DNA of 54,028 nt from the NCBI GenBank assembly GCA_002297815.1, contig DBKH01000058.1:1-54028 (forward strand), written 5' to 3'. A model generated the notes under the pieces. It saw only the letters and a program-made list of their open reading frames with translations, made no database searches and was not told the origin of the DNA. Both the position numbers and the translations under genes were made by a program. This document shows, one piece after another, positions 14,698-23,978 of this stretch. Source of the DNA: Bacteroidales bacterium UBA755. Its GTDB lineage: Bacteria; Bacteroidota; Bacteroidia; Bacteroidales; UBA932. How positions within the stretch are numbered: position 1 is the stretch's first letter; every line of letters begins with the position of its first letter.

Positions 14698-15261
14698 TTA
14701 AATGAACCCGATCAGAATATTCAGGCCGATGAGAATCAGGACGGAGCCACCAATGAGTTCAGCGGGACGACCGAAACGGCAGCCTATTCTTTGGCCTCCG
14801 AACATTCCTCCGATCACGGAGAGAATCGTCACGATGAACACAGCGGCAAGGTTCATCATCATCTTGCCAGTCGGAACGAAGCCCATGGAAAGGCTAACTC
14901 CAACAGCAAAAGCATCAATGCTGGTCGCCACCGCCCCGATAATGACATTTTTCAAACCATTGAGATCACGCGCCTCGTCCTCATTCTTGATAGCTTCAAG
15001 AATCATCGACCCTCCGACATAGAGCAACAGAAGGAATCCTACGAGGCTAGCGATTTTCTGAATATGTCCAACGAATATGTCACCAAACAGCCAGCCCAGA
15101 GCCATAAGAGCAGTCTGCACAAGACCGAACACCAAGGCTATCGGAAACACACTCCGCCAGGATATCCCTTTAAGTGTGACACTTGAACATGTGGAGACCG
15201 CAAAACAGTCAGCACAGAGCGACAAGGCCAGAAGCAACGATTCGAGTAATGATAAGACCAT
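14698..15261 (-). CDS. mntP: manganese efflux pump MntP
   Basis: This 187-residue inner-membrane protein has six predicted helices. It has the duplicated acidic motifs of MntP (YebN): LSLCADCFAVS in helix 1 and ATSIDAFAVGVSLS in the second half, where the conserved Asp residues bind Mn(II). It exports excess manganese. It starts 5 nt after the recR stop and is followed by corA, so the locus joins DNA repair and divalent-metal transport. No yybP-ykoY riboswitch is evident upstream. Confidence 0.93.
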   Translation of the reverse strand: MVLSLLESLLLALSLCADCFAVSTCSSVTLKGISWRSVFPIALVFGLVQTALMALGWLFGDIFVGHIQKIASLVGFLLLLYVGGSMILEAIKNEDEARDLNGLKNVIIGAVATSIDAFAVGVSLSMGFVPTGKMMMNLAAVFIVTILSVIGGMFGGQRIGCRFGRPAELIGGSVLILIGLNILIGFI

Positions 15262-15266
15262 GCGGA

Positions 15267-15908
15267 TTACGGTTTAAAGACCTGGCGATTGACGATTGAG
15301 CGTCCAAGAGTGAGCTCATCGGCATATTCAAGATCGTCTCCGAAACCAAGGCCTCTGGCCAAAGAAGAGACTCTGACAGAATATTCCGCTATTCTACGGT
15401 AGATGTAGAAAGAAGTCGTTTCCCCCTCTACATCCCCGCTCAAGGCCAAGATGACCTCTATTTCCTCTGGCTTTACCCCGTCCAATGCAAGCATATTCTT
15501 CACTCGCTCAACAAGTTGAGACACCGTAATGTCTGACGGCCCGACCCCTGCGATTGGAGAGATTATTCCTCCGAGCACATGATAGACCCCATGATACTGG
15601 CCAGTGTTCTCAATGCTCATGACATCACGGACATTCTCCACCACGCAGATTGTTTTGCGGTCACGAGACTTGTCCGAGCAGATTGTACAGACATCGTTGT
15701 CAGAAATCATCCAACACTCACGGCAGTACTTTGCCTCGTCTCGCATCTTGACAATTGAGTCCGCGAAATGATGGACATTCTCGGAAGGCTGCTTCAACAG
15801 ATGAAGAGCAAGGCGCAAGGCGCTGCGCTTACCCACTCCCGGAAGGGAGCCTATGGCTTGCACAGCGTCTTCAAGCAATTTAGATGGAAACTTCTCTGGA
15901 GCGGTCAT
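15267..15908 (-). CDS. recR: recombination mediator protein RecR
   Basis: The 213-residue protein has the helix-hairpin-helix start (SLPGVGKRSALRLALHLL), a four-cysteine zinc motif (CRECWMISDNDVCTIC, about residues 64-79) and the Toprim domain (ICVVENVRDVMSIE). The end is GDDLEYADELTLGRSI and then NRQ. RecR acts with RecO, and sometimes RecF, to load RecA on gapped DNA. Its ATG directly abuts the murQ stop codon. Confidence 0.97.
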   Translation of the reverse strand: MTAPEKFPSKLLEDAVQAIGSLPGVGKRSALRLALHLLKQPSENVHHFADSIVKMRDEAKYCRECWMISDNDVCTICSDKSRDRKTICVVENVRDVMSIENTGQYHGVYHVLGGIISPIAGVGPSDITVSQLVERVKNMLALDGVKPEEIEVILALSGDVEGETTSFYIYRRIAEYSVRVSSLARGLGFGDDLEYADELTLGRSIVNRQVFKP

Positions 15909-16733
15909 CTACTTGTTCTCACCTTTTTGGTAGGCGTTCACAGCAGCACGAACCTGACCGTACTCAAGCAAGAGTTTGCGAGCGAAGTCGTAGTCCTCTA
16001 TTCCAGTCTCTCCCATGATCATTCTGGTGCCACGATCCACCAACTTCTTGTTAGTAAGCTGCATGTCCACCATCTTGCTACCTCTGACATGGCCGAGGCG
16101 AATCATAGAAACCGTCGAGATCATGTTTAGGACCAATTTCTGAGCTGTTCCAGCCTTCATCCTTGTGCTGCCTGTCACAAACTCAGGACCAACGACTACA
16201 ACAATCGGGACCTCGGCAGCGGCAGCCACAGGAGAGTTCTCATTGCAAGTGATGCAACCGGTAAGCAGACCTTTCTCACGGGCAGTCTTCAAAGCACCAA
16301 TCACATAAGGAGTCGTGCCCGAAGCAGCAATACCAATCACAACATCATTTTTTGTCGGTGAATATGCCTGCAAGTCTCTCCATCCTCCCTCTAGATCATC
16401 CTCAGCACCTTCAACAGCGTCACGAATCGCAGAGTCTCCACCGGCCATGAAGCCGATAAACACATCATGGACACCATAGGTAGGAGGAATCTCGGACGCA
16501 TCGACAATTCCAAGGCGTCCGCTTGTACCAGCGCCTAAGTAAAAAACGCGACCTCCGTGTGGAACTCTAGTAACGATTCCATCCACGAGTTTCTGAATCT
16601 GTGGGATAGCACCAGCCACAGCGACCGGTACTGTCCTGTCCTCCGTGTTGATTGCATTCAGCAACTCCTCTGTGGACATCTTCTCAAGATGGTCATACTT
16701 TGATGACTGTTCAGTTGTTCTATTGTCTTCCAT
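15909..16733 (-). CDS. murQ: N-acetylmuramic acid 6-phosphate etherase MurQ
   Basis: The 274-residue protein is a SIS-fold etherase with SKYDHLEKMSTEELL, FYLGAGTSGRLGIVDASEIPPTYG (catalytic Glu in DASE), GIAASGTTPYV, GSTRMKAGTAQK and LNMISTVSMIRLG. It removes lactate from MurNAc-6-phosphate to give GlcNAc-6-phosphate during cell-wall recycling. An upstream ATG at 16748 is possible, but MEDNRTTEQ fits the family better. It lies downstream of a kinase gene likely to make its substrate. Confidence 0.95.
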   Translation of the reverse strand: MEDNRTTEQSSKYDHLEKMSTEELLNAINTEDRTVPVAVAGAIPQIQKLVDGIVTRVPHGGRVFYLGAGTSGRLGIVDASEIPPTYGVHDVFIGFMAGGDSAIRDAVEGAEDDLEGGWRDLQAYSPTKNDVVIGIAASGTTPYVIGALKTAREKGLLTGCITCNENSPVAAAAEVPIVVVVGPEFVTGSTRMKAGTAQKLVLNMISTVSMIRLGHVRGSKMVDMQLTNKKLVDRGTRMIMGETGIEDYDFARKLLLEYGQVRAAVNAYQKGENK

Positions 16734-16774
16734 AACAAAAATTATCAACGTTGTCTCTGCAAGGCAGATCTAAT

Positions 16775-17653
16775 TTATTTTCTACCAAGATGGTATTCCA
16801 CAAGGCCTTCAATCGGAGCCGGAATGATGGTAGAGAACCGAATCCCGTAAGGCTTCGCGACTTTCTCAAGGATGCGCCTGTGGGCATAGCCGAAACCGCC
16901 CACGACTCCGACAGGGTATTTGTCAATGTCATACTGCATGAGAGCTCTTTCGATAAAATCCTTGAAATTCTGCTCCACGAGGCCACGGACATATTCACAC
17001 GAATCGTACCTCTCCAGAATCCATGGGGCAAACGAGCCAAGATACTTTGAAGGGGCGTCACCTCTGTAAACATTCTGAACCACAGTCATGTAGTCCACCT
17101 TGAAGTCCTTGGCGAACTCGCTTGAGACAGGTTCCGGCACAAGACCTTTGAGGAAGTCAGACATGAACAGTCTGCCAAGTCTGGCTCCACCACCCTCATC
17201 CCCAAGGATGAATCCAGCTGAGCGAACATTTTTGACGACCTTCTCTCCGTCAAACAAGCAACTGTTGGATCCAGTCCCCATGATAGCTGCTATTCCCGGC
17301 TTATGGCCACAGACAGAACGCGCTGCGTCAAGAAGATCCGAGGCGTACTCCATCTCGGCCTCCGGGAAAAACGACCTAAGCACCTTGTCAAGGCCCTCAG
17401 CCTGTGCTGGGATCCTCTCGCCCTCAGGGACAATCAAACCGGCAGCATAAAAGTGCACCTCACTGACTTTTCCAGAGAGACCTTTATCCTTAAACTCACC
17501 AACAGCCTCCCTAACAATCTTCTCGATTGCTTCTTGAGGCATTGTGGCCAGATTCATTCCAGCAGTCTTGACATTGATAGGTTCTTGGTCAGCGGAAGCT
17601 GCGCACCAATCAGTCTTGGTGGCACCACTTTCTACAATTATAATCATATTCAA
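16775..17653 (-). CDS. murK: BadF/BadG-type sugar kinase, probable MurNAc kinase (MurK-like)
   Basis: The 292-residue protein has the ASKHA ATPase fold: phosphate 1 loop IIIVESGATKTDW, phosphate 2 MGTGSNSCLFDG, FILGDEGGGARLG and VVGGFGYAHR. This is the BadF/BadG/BcrA/BcrD family that includes N-acetylglucosamine kinases. In Tannerella forsythia a kinase of this type (MurK) lies in a murTKQ operon and phosphorylates MurNAc before MurQ acts. The adjacency to murQ here supports the same role, but no murT transporter is present nearby. Substrate is inferred from context. Confidence 0.75.
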   Translation of the reverse strand: MNMIIIVESGATKTDWCAASADQEPINVKTAGMNLATMPQEAIEKIVREAVGEFKDKGLSGKVSEVHFYAAGLIVPEGERIPAQAEGLDKVLRSFFPEAEMEYASDLLDAARSVCGHKPGIAAIMGTGSNSCLFDGEKVVKNVRSAGFILGDEGGGARLGRLFMSDFLKGLVPEPVSSEFAKDFKVDYMTVVQNVYRGDAPSKYLGSFAPWILERYDSCEYVRGLVEQNFKDFIERALMQYDIDKYPVGVVGGFGYAHRRILEKVAKPYGIRFSTIIPAPIEGLVEYHLGRK

Positions 17654-17683
17654 ATCTTTTTAAGCTATGAAATCAAAATCACA

Positions 17684-17691
17684 CAAAATTA
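17684..17691 (-). promoter_or_regulatory. -7 box of murK-murQ-recR-mntP unit
   Basis: The minus strand reads TAATTTTG, matching TAnnTTTG, 30 nt before the kinase ATG. Confidence 0.5.
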
Positions 17692-17721
17692 CTTCTTTTA
17701 AATGAATATCCCGACAAATCA

Positions 17722-18825
17722 TCAAAGTGCTTTCTTCATGACAGGCAGCATCTTCTCCACATAGCGCATCATTCCTAGGTCGGTGAAGTGCACTCCATCC
17801 ACGGTGGCTTCGCCATCGTCACCAATCAAGCCATCTGTGGAGACATAGAATATTTTCTTCTCTCCAGCCTTTTTAAGTTTCTTGAAAAGAGCGTGTTGGG
17901 CAGCATTCTTAGAAGTAACTTCCTCGTACATCTTCTGATCGAAGCGTGAATGAGGGAACGTTGGATCCTCTACAAAAATCACAGGGACATCCGGGAATGC
18001 ATCCCTGATTATCCTGAAAAATTTCTCACCCTTTTCGTTTATCAACTCAGCGTCCGAATTAGGTACGTAATCCAACACAATCAAACTTGGATTCTTGACC
18101 TTGGTGATATAATCAGCAATCTCATAGTCCAATTTGGCATTGCCGCTGAAACCAAGATTGATGACTTCCCTGTCAAGTTTTCTTCCAAGGATAGCGGTGA
18201 AGGCCATTCCTGGACGAGAAGTACATCCTCCCTGAAGAATGCTGGTACCGTACATTACTATCGGGCTGTCAGAACGTGGACTCTCTACCGCAGGAGCCTC
18301 AATCACAGAGCCTTCATCCACACCGATTTCCAGAGAAGTAATTCCATTGTACAATGAAAGATAGAGCATGTACTCTCTCATCTGGGGCTTCATGTTGGCC
18401 ACTATCTTCCTGCTTTTGACCTCCTTATCCCGTCCCCAATCGAACCCGCTGCCAGCGAAGCGCCAACCATCTTTCTCGGTAAGGATGTAAAGATCAAGAC
18501 CACTGTCACCAGCGTCTGCCATGTGCGGCATGTAATGACGCGGATAGGTAGAACTCCATTTGGCGCAGATTTTTGTGGAGTTGGAACGGAAACGGATGTA
18601 GAGCCCTGAGGAATTGCGAGACAAATCCCAAACCGGCTGCCTGACGACACCTTTGAGAGCCTCCGGAAGGCGCTCATAGCGCGCGGATGTCTCTTCAACA
18701 CATTTCCCGAAAAGCGGGAATGCTGACGCATCATGATAGACTGTTTTCTTTTCCTGGGCAACGGAAACCATGCCGACCAACACGGTCAAAGCAATGCTTA
18801 GAATGAACTTTCTGTAATTAAGCAT
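17722..18825 (-). CDS. secreted SGNH/GDSL hydrolase
   Basis: The 367-residue protein has a signal peptide ending near SVAQ and an N-terminal beta-rich domain (about residues 40-170, LYIRFRSNSTKICAKWSS). The SGNH hydrolase domain follows (about 185-365), with VMYGTSILQGGCTS (block I, catalytic Ser in GTS), NLGFSGNAKLD (block II/III) and VDGVHFTDLGM (block V Asp-x-x-His). The likely activity is a carbohydrate or lipid esterase in the periplasm or outside; the substrate is unknown. It follows pnuC by 12 nt. Confidence 0.85.
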   Translation of the reverse strand: MLNYRKFILSIALTVLVGMVSVAQEKKTVYHDASAFPLFGKCVEETSARYERLPEALKGVVRQPVWDLSRNSSGLYIRFRSNSTKICAKWSSTYPRHYMPHMADAGDSGLDLYILTEKDGWRFAGSGFDWGRDKEVKSRKIVANMKPQMREYMLYLSLYNGITSLEIGVDEGSVIEAPAVESPRSDSPIVMYGTSILQGGCTSRPGMAFTAILGRKLDREVINLGFSGNAKLDYEIADYITKVKNPSLIVLDYVPNSDAELINEKGEKFFRIIRDAFPDVPVIFVEDPTFPHSRFDQKMYEEVTSKNAAQHALFKKLKKAGEKKIFYVSTDGLIGDDGEATVDGVHFTDLGMMRYVEKMLPVMKKAL

Positions 18826-18837
18826 ATTACTGTGTTA

Positions 18838-19431
18838 TTAATTGATATATTTTCCTTTTCTGCTCCAATGGTAAAGTCCGTAGGCCGCAGCCATTACATA
18901 AGCAAGGTACAGGACCATGAGCCAGTACTGTCCCTGAGTAAAGCACATCACCACCAGAATAATGTCCGTCACAATCCAAATGATCCAATGGTACGGAATA
19001 GACCGGGCTAGCCAGTATGTGGCAATAACCGACATCATGGCGGAAGCAGAGTCCAGCAAAGTGCTTGAACCGTCTAAAACACGAAGCAGCCAAACAAGGG
19101 AAGCAGTACCCACAACAAAGGCCACCGCACTCCACAATGCTATCCTTCCATCCAACCGTCCAAGGTGAACCGTTGCACCGGCATTCTCAGAATCCTTCTC
19201 CAAAGCCTTGGCATCCATTCTCCAGCGGTAAAGTCCCCAAACGGACATCACAGCATAGTAAAGGTTCAAGGCAGCATTTGACCATAGATGCTGGACAGCA
19301 AATGAATATGCACACGCAAGCCCAGTAGCGATTCCGAAATACCACATGCTGTTCTTCTGAAGAACCTCCAAGATGATGTACGGGACGCCTGTCACCAGTG
19401 CCAACAATTCGATTATCCTAATAATGTCCAT
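18838..19431 (-). CDS. pnuC: nicotinamide riboside transporter PnuC
   Basis: The 197-residue integral membrane protein, beginning MDIIRIIELLALVTGVPYI, has about seven helices. It has family motifs WYFGIATGLACAYSF, NLYYAVMSVWGLYRW and the SIPYHWIIWIVTDIILVVMC stretch near the C-terminus. PnuC imports nicotinamide riboside for NAD synthesis. An ATG at 19500 is in frame, but the upstream residues are not family-like. A -7 box lies only 6 nt before the chosen ATG, implying an almost leaderless mRNA. Confidence 0.92.
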   Translation of the reverse strand: MDIIRIIELLALVTGVPYIILEVLQKNSMWYFGIATGLACAYSFAVQHLWSNAALNLYYAVMSVWGLYRWRMDAKALEKDSENAGATVHLGRLDGRIALWSAVAFVVGTASLVWLLRVLDGSSTLLDSASAMMSVIATYWLARSIPYHWIIWIVTDIILVVMCFTQGQYWLMVLYLAYVMAAAYGLYHWSRKGKYIN

Positions 19432-19437
19432 TGAGTA

Positions 19438-19445
19438 CAAAAATA
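19438..19445 (-). promoter_or_regulatory. -7 box of pnuC promoter (near-leaderless)
   Basis: The minus strand reads TATTTTTG, ending 6 nt before the pnuC ATG at 19431. Confidence 0.5.
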
Positions 19446-19466
19446 GGCATTTTAAATCAGTTTGGG

Positions 19467-19497
19467 ATTGATTATCTATCGTTTTTCCGTAACTTTG
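19467..19497 (+). promoter_or_regulatory. promoter of the lipoprotein-DUF5723 unit
   Basis: ATTG (19467-19470), a 19-nt spacer and TAACTTTG (19490-19497) lie 22 nt before the ATG at 19520. Confidence 0.65.
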
Positions 19498-19519
19498 CAA
19501 AGATTGATTAAGGTAATCA

Positions 19520-21346
19520 ATGAAAAATCAACTATTTATGTCCACTAGAACCTTTTCAACCTTATCATTGTGGCTTTTGATACCAGCAATGTTCACCTCA
19601 TGCGTCAACGAAGACTACGATCTTACGAAAGACATCGACAAGACCTTCATCATTGATGGAGAGATCAGCGCACCGATTGGAAACTCCGAGACCATCTCGG
19701 TTCTTGACCTTTTCGACCTTGACAGCGATGAGTCCGGAACGCTGGCTTTGGATTTGAATGATAACTACATACTGACCTTTTTCGGGAAACGCACAGAAAC
19801 GTCTTTCTCGGTTCCTTCCTTCTCCATCGCCGATGAGTTGGTGACTTTGGGTGGAAACAAGGCTTACCTCAAACGTTCAGACATCATAGCCGAAATATTC
19901 CACGGAGAACCAGCCTCTGGTTTACCTATTCCAAGTGGAATCGAGCTAACCAGAATGATTGGAGCATCTTCCACGCCTATTAAGATTGACCAAGAGGTCC
20001 CAGAAGAAATCATTGACATCAAGGATGTAACAGGAAGTGCCCTCGCCAAAGTCTCGTTCCACAGCAACATCGGCAAGGCGACCATTAGAAATCTGGCTAT
20101 CGACTTCCCTGACTATCTTGAGATTTCTGACATTCTCTCAGGCGGTACGGAATATTCATTCGACCGGAAGGGCAACATTTTGAAATTAGGGCAGGTGGAA
20201 CTGAGCCCCGAAATTCATGAGATTAAATTGATGATTACTGGGCTAGACTTCTCAAAATTCCCGTACGGGCAAGGCTTCAATGCCTTTGAGCACAAGGTCT
20301 TGCTGGACGACAGTATCGAACTATCTGGATTTGAGCTAAAAATGCTCTCAGATGACTTTGGCAAGACATTCAGCGACATTCCAGAAGAGATCTTCGCTGA
20401 TGTGAGCATAACCATAACAGCATTGAACATCCAAGACGTCACAGTCAAGGTCAATCCTAAGATTGAAGTAACACCTAAAGTGGCCAAAGTTGGCACCTTA
20501 CCTGATTTCATCAGTGGAGAAGGAGCTGTGGTTGACCTTTACAATCCTCAAGTAATGTTGATTGTGGGCAACGACAGCCCGCTAGCCATGACTCTGGACG
20601 CTGATCTCGAATCCTACAAAGGGAGTTCTAAAAGAAGCGTTCACATCGGTGCCAATGGAGCTCCGGCCACAGACGAGATCAAGATTGAAAGCGATGCTGT
20701 CACTAGAATATTCCTATCCAGAACAGGGGGAAACGTTCCTGATAACTACTTAAACATCAAGGTCCCAAACCTATCTGATGTCGTCAAAGATGTCCCAGAA
20801 GAGATGGCCCTCACAAACATAGAGACCAAAGCTGAGGATGAATTTGTCACCGTCAGGGGCGAGCAGACCTACACCTTCTATTGTAATTACACCATAATCG
20901 CACCATTGTCCTTCGGAAGTGATCTTAGAATTGAATATGACAGCGATTTCGATGGATGGGGAGAGATGTTCAACCCTAAGGATGACGATGTCCAATTAGA
21001 AGTCAGAGGTGCAGAAGTGACCTTTGATTTTGTGAATATGATTCCTCTCGGAATAGGGCTGGAAGCATCAGCAATCGACAAGGATGGCAAGATTATCCCT
21101 GGAATAAAAGTCAACGTGGATGGTGACGTAGCATCCGGTTCTGTGGAGAAACCGGCCAAGTCTCCAATGAAAATCAGTCTAACGGCAACGGAGCAAGAAA
21201 TGCGCAAACTTGACGGACTAAGGATGCACCTTAGAATATCCGGTCCTGACAAAGATCATCTTGGAGTATGCCTCAACCGAGGACAAGGAATCAAGTTTGA
21301 GAACATGAAGGTAAAGCTCCAAGGAACAATCACCTCTGAGTTATAG
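19520..21346 (+). CDS. large lipoprotein of unknown function, partner of a DUF5723 protein
   Basis: The 608-residue protein has a lipoprotein signal (SLWLLIPAMFTSC) followed by VNEDYDLTKDIDKTFIIDGE, a start seen in many Bacteroidales lipoproteins of unknown role. The remainder looks all-beta, with repeating segments such as VSITITALNIQDVTVKVNPK and LRIEYDSDF. There is no catalytic motif. The gene lies 15 nt upstream of a DUF5723 barrel gene, so the two may form an outer-membrane assembly; that is inference. An alternative start is MSTRTF, 6 codons in. Confidence 0.75.
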   Translation: MKNQLFMSTRTFSTLSLWLLIPAMFTSCVNEDYDLTKDIDKTFIIDGEISAPIGNSETISVLDLFDLDSDESGTLALDLNDNYILTFFGKRTETSFSVPSFSIADELVTLGGNKAYLKRSDIIAEIFHGEPASGLPIPSGIELTRMIGASSTPIKIDQEVPEEIIDIKDVTGSALAKVSFHSNIGKATIRNLAIDFPDYLEISDILSGGTEYSFDRKGNILKLGQVELSPEIHEIKLMITGLDFSKFPYGQGFNAFEHKVLLDDSIELSGFELKMLSDDFGKTFSDIPEEIFADVSITITALNIQDVTVKVNPKIEVTPKVAKVGTLPDFISGEGAVVDLYNPQVMLIVGNDSPLAMTLDADLESYKGSSKRSVHIGANGAPATDEIKIESDAVTRIFLSRTGGNVPDNYLNIKVPNLSDVVKDVPEEMALTNIETKAEDEFVTVRGEQTYTFYCNYTIIAPLSFGSDLRIEYDSDFDGWGEMFNPKDDDVQLEVRGAEVTFDFVNMIPLGIGLEASAIDKDGKIIPGIKVNVDGDVASGSVEKPAKSPMKISLTATEQEMRKLDGLRMHLRISGPDKDHLGVCLNRGQGIKFENMKVKLQGTITSEL

Positions 21347-21361
21347 ACAAAGAACAAAGCA

Positions 21362-22771
21362 ATGAAAAAGATTAGCATATTCATTATCACCGCACTATCA
21401 AGCATTTGCAGTGCATCTGCCCAGCAAGCCTTCAGATCCGCATTCTTCATGGAAGACTACAATTTCAGGCATGAATTCAATCCGGCTTTCGCCTCCAAAA
21501 CGAGCTATTTTGCCATACCTGCCATCAGCGGATTCAACCTTGAGACTCAAAGCAATCTCGGAGTCAGCACGTTTCTCTATCCTTTAGACGGGAAGCTGAC
21601 AACATTCATGAACCCATCCGTAAGCAGCGAGGAATTTCTTAGCAAGCTAAGTACCGACAACTATCTCAACCTCAGCAATAGTGTTTCATTGTTCTCCATC
21701 GGGACAAAAAAGAAGGACTCATTCACGACCTTTGACATCAGCATGCGGACCAATGCTGACATCTGTCTGCCTTACAGCCTATTTGATTTTATGAAGAATG
21801 TAGGCAAGTCTCAGACCTACGAAGTCTCTAGACTTTCTGCTAAAGTCAATAGCAGGCTTGAGTTCGCTTTCGGGCGTAGCCAACGCATCTCAGACCGTCT
21901 AAGCATCGGAGCACGTGTCAAACTTCTTGCAGGCATAGCCAATGCAGAGGCCGACATCGAAAGGATGGACATCCGCATGACTGAAGACAAATGGTCTGTC
22001 CAATCTCAAGGAACATTGAAAGCATCCTCATTTCTTGATGTTCCGACCAAAGGAGAAAGTGGAGAAGAACTTTCTGATCCGTCCGATAAGGATCTACTTG
22101 ATTTTGACAATGTTAAAGTTAAGAGTAAGCCTTCCATCAGCGGGTTTGGTGCCGCAATTGATCTCGGGGCTGAGCTAAAAATCATGGACGGTCTCAAACT
22201 TTCCTTGGCAGTCAACGACCTCGGCTACATGTATTGGGGTAAAACCTTCACAGCTAAAACAAGTGGTGAAGGATGGTCATTCGATGGATTCGAGGACTTC
22301 TCCATTGAAGGGGGCAAGGATAACTCTCTGAAAAAAGAGCTGGATGATCTTAAGGATGACATGATGGACATGTTCGATTTCAGGAAGACAGAGACAGATG
22401 GCAGCCAAGGAGGAATGCTTTCCGCGATTGTCAATGCCAGTGCTGAATACACTATGCCTTTTTACAAGGCTCTGTCAGTGGGCATTTTAAGCACGACATC
22501 AGTAAATGGTTCATTCACTTGGTCTGAGGCTCGACTGTTCGCCAACATTCATCATTCTAGATGGCTTAGTTGCGGCCTAAACTGCGGCTTTTCAAAATTC
22601 GGCACGACCGTTGGGGCTGTCATTGGTCTGCACTCGGACAGACTAAGTTTCTTCATCGGCTCGGATCATCTTAACTTCAAGTTGGCTAAGGCAAAAGGAG
22701 CGCTACTCTACCCGTACAACAAGATGAACTCTGATGTCAATTTTGGAATCACATTCAATGTCGGAAGGTAG
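21362..22771 (+). CDS. DUF5723-like outer-membrane barrel protein
   Basis: The 469-residue protein begins MKKISIFIITALSSICSASA and is cleaved near SAQQ. It resembles DUF5723 family proteins: AFFMEDYNFRHEFNPAFA, then NPSVSSEEFLSKL and then RTNADICLPYSLFDFMKN. Alternating hydrophobic strands and the C-terminal NFGITFNVGR suggest an outer-membrane beta barrel. Function is unknown. It is paired with the lipoprotein gene before it. Confidence 0.8.
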   Translation: MKKISIFIITALSSICSASAQQAFRSAFFMEDYNFRHEFNPAFASKTSYFAIPAISGFNLETQSNLGVSTFLYPLDGKLTTFMNPSVSSEEFLSKLSTDNYLNLSNSVSLFSIGTKKKDSFTTFDISMRTNADICLPYSLFDFMKNVGKSQTYEVSRLSAKVNSRLEFAFGRSQRISDRLSIGARVKLLAGIANAEADIERMDIRMTEDKWSVQSQGTLKASSFLDVPTKGESGEELSDPSDKDLLDFDNVKVKSKPSISGFGAAIDLGAELKIMDGLKLSLAVNDLGYMYWGKTFTAKTSGEGWSFDGFEDFSIEGGKDNSLKKELDDLKDDMMDMFDFRKTETDGSQGGMLSAIVNASAEYTMPFYKALSVGILSTTSVNGSFTWSEARLFANIHHSRWLSCGLNCGFSKFGTTVGAVIGLHSDRLSFFIGSDHLNFKLAKAKGALLYPYNKMNSDVNFGITFNVGR

Positions 22772-22816
22772 GACCAACCTGCCGAAGCATCCCATCTTGC
22801 GAAAAATATTCGGAAA

Positions 22817-23833
22817 TTACATGCCCAATAGCTTCATTCTCCATGTGAGCCCAATGCTGGCAATCTGTTGGTCGTCCCACAGCGCTCCCGCAGGATTGCC
22901 GTTGTCCCCGAAAGAATGACAGAAAGTGGCATGGAGACGGATTCTCTTATCTGAAAGCGGGAAATACTCTACACCGCAGCCAATTCTTCCCATCGAAGTT
23001 CCCGGCATCACGCACCAATCCCCCACCTCATCTAGATCATTATAGTCGTAGCTCGCCTTTCCGAAGACACTTAACTTCTCATTGAATGAATATTCCACCT
23101 TCCCGATCAAGGTAAAATCTCTCAAAAATGACATTTTGTCAACCACCGAGCGGTTCATAAAATCCACAAACACAGAGAAATCTCCGAATGTAAAATGATT
23201 GCCGAGCGCGAGATAGTTGATGAACTTGCCGGGAAGATATTCAATGAGATTCACGGACCAAATCGAATCAAAGCATCCGTGTGAACCATTCCACATCAGG
23301 TTGTAGGCGTACATGTCACTGTGTTCCTGACGAAAAGGACTCTGACAGAACTGGAACCTCATCATGTCCTTCCCCGAATCGAAAGAATACCCGGCATAGG
23401 CCCCCATCTGGTAGCACGCGATGTTGCTGCAATATTCAGAAAGGAAGAAAATGTCAATCGGTGCAAGGTCATATTCATAGCCTCCAATCTCAAGAATCTG
23501 CTTTCCTCCTGAAAAACTCCAATGCTCATCCGGTTTATAAGTCAAATACAAGAAATCAGTGGCATTGAAGAAACTTTCATTGCCGTGGCCACGATAAAGG
23601 CGCTGCCTATAATTATAGGAGAAGTGTTCGTTGAACTCTCCATTAATGAGAATGCTGACATTTTTGCCTTTGAAGCCACAATTATCCTTCACAGAACTTC
23701 CGTCCAGATACTCCCGCTGGTAATCGACTCTCGCCTGAAGCCCAATGTTTACAAGATTACCTTTCTGTGCAGACATCGGCAGGACAATAAAAAGAAACGA
23801 AAAAGCTGCAATCAGCAATCTTTTGATGCGCAT
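22817..23833 (-). CDS. porin O/P-like outer-membrane protein
   Basis: The 338-residue protein, starting MRIKRLLIAAFSFLFIVLPM and cleaved after SAQ, resembles phosphate-selective porin O/P type barrels. It has NIGLQARVDYQREYLDG near the start, FSYNYRQRLYRG, FSGGKQILEIGGYEYD and GCGVEYFPLSDKRIRLHATF. It ends with an aromatic/hydrophobic last strand (IGLTWRMKLLGM). Substrate is unknown. The open frame reaches 23932, but that extension is AT-rich and lacks family character. It converges with the DUF5723 gene. Confidence 0.8.
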   Translation of the reverse strand: MRIKRLLIAAFSFLFIVLPMSAQKGNLVNIGLQARVDYQREYLDGSSVKDNCGFKGKNVSILINGEFNEHFSYNYRQRLYRGHGNESFFNATDFLYLTYKPDEHWSFSGGKQILEIGGYEYDLAPIDIFFLSEYCSNIACYQMGAYAGYSFDSGKDMMRFQFCQSPFRQEHSDMYAYNLMWNGSHGCFDSIWSVNLIEYLPGKFINYLALGNHFTFGDFSVFVDFMNRSVVDKMSFLRDFTLIGKVEYSFNEKLSVFGKASYDYNDLDEVGDWCVMPGTSMGRIGCGVEYFPLSDKRIRLHATFCHSFGDNGNPAGALWDDQQIASIGLTWRMKLLGM

Positions 23834-23955
23834 GTTTATTATGTGGTTCAAATTTTCGGTAAAAATAAACATAAAAATGAGAATCCCAAACCAAAAACAA
23901 GTAAAAACTAACAAATTATAATTCAAATTCAAAATTCATTTTCAAAGAATATATC

Positions 23956-23963
23956 TACATTTG
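23956..23963 (+). promoter_or_regulatory. -7 box of the TonB receptor gene
   Basis: TACATTTG matches TAnnTTTG and lies 15 nt before the ATG at 23979, leaving a leader of about 10 nt. There is no room for a cobalamin riboswitch. Confidence 0.55.
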
Positions 23964-23978
23964 CGGTGGAGATTGAAC

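Noticed and set aside
23834..23978. Possible cobalamin riboswitch before the TonB receptor
   Set aside because: The spacer is short and AT-rich, lacks B12-box sequence and contains a -7 box close to the start codon.
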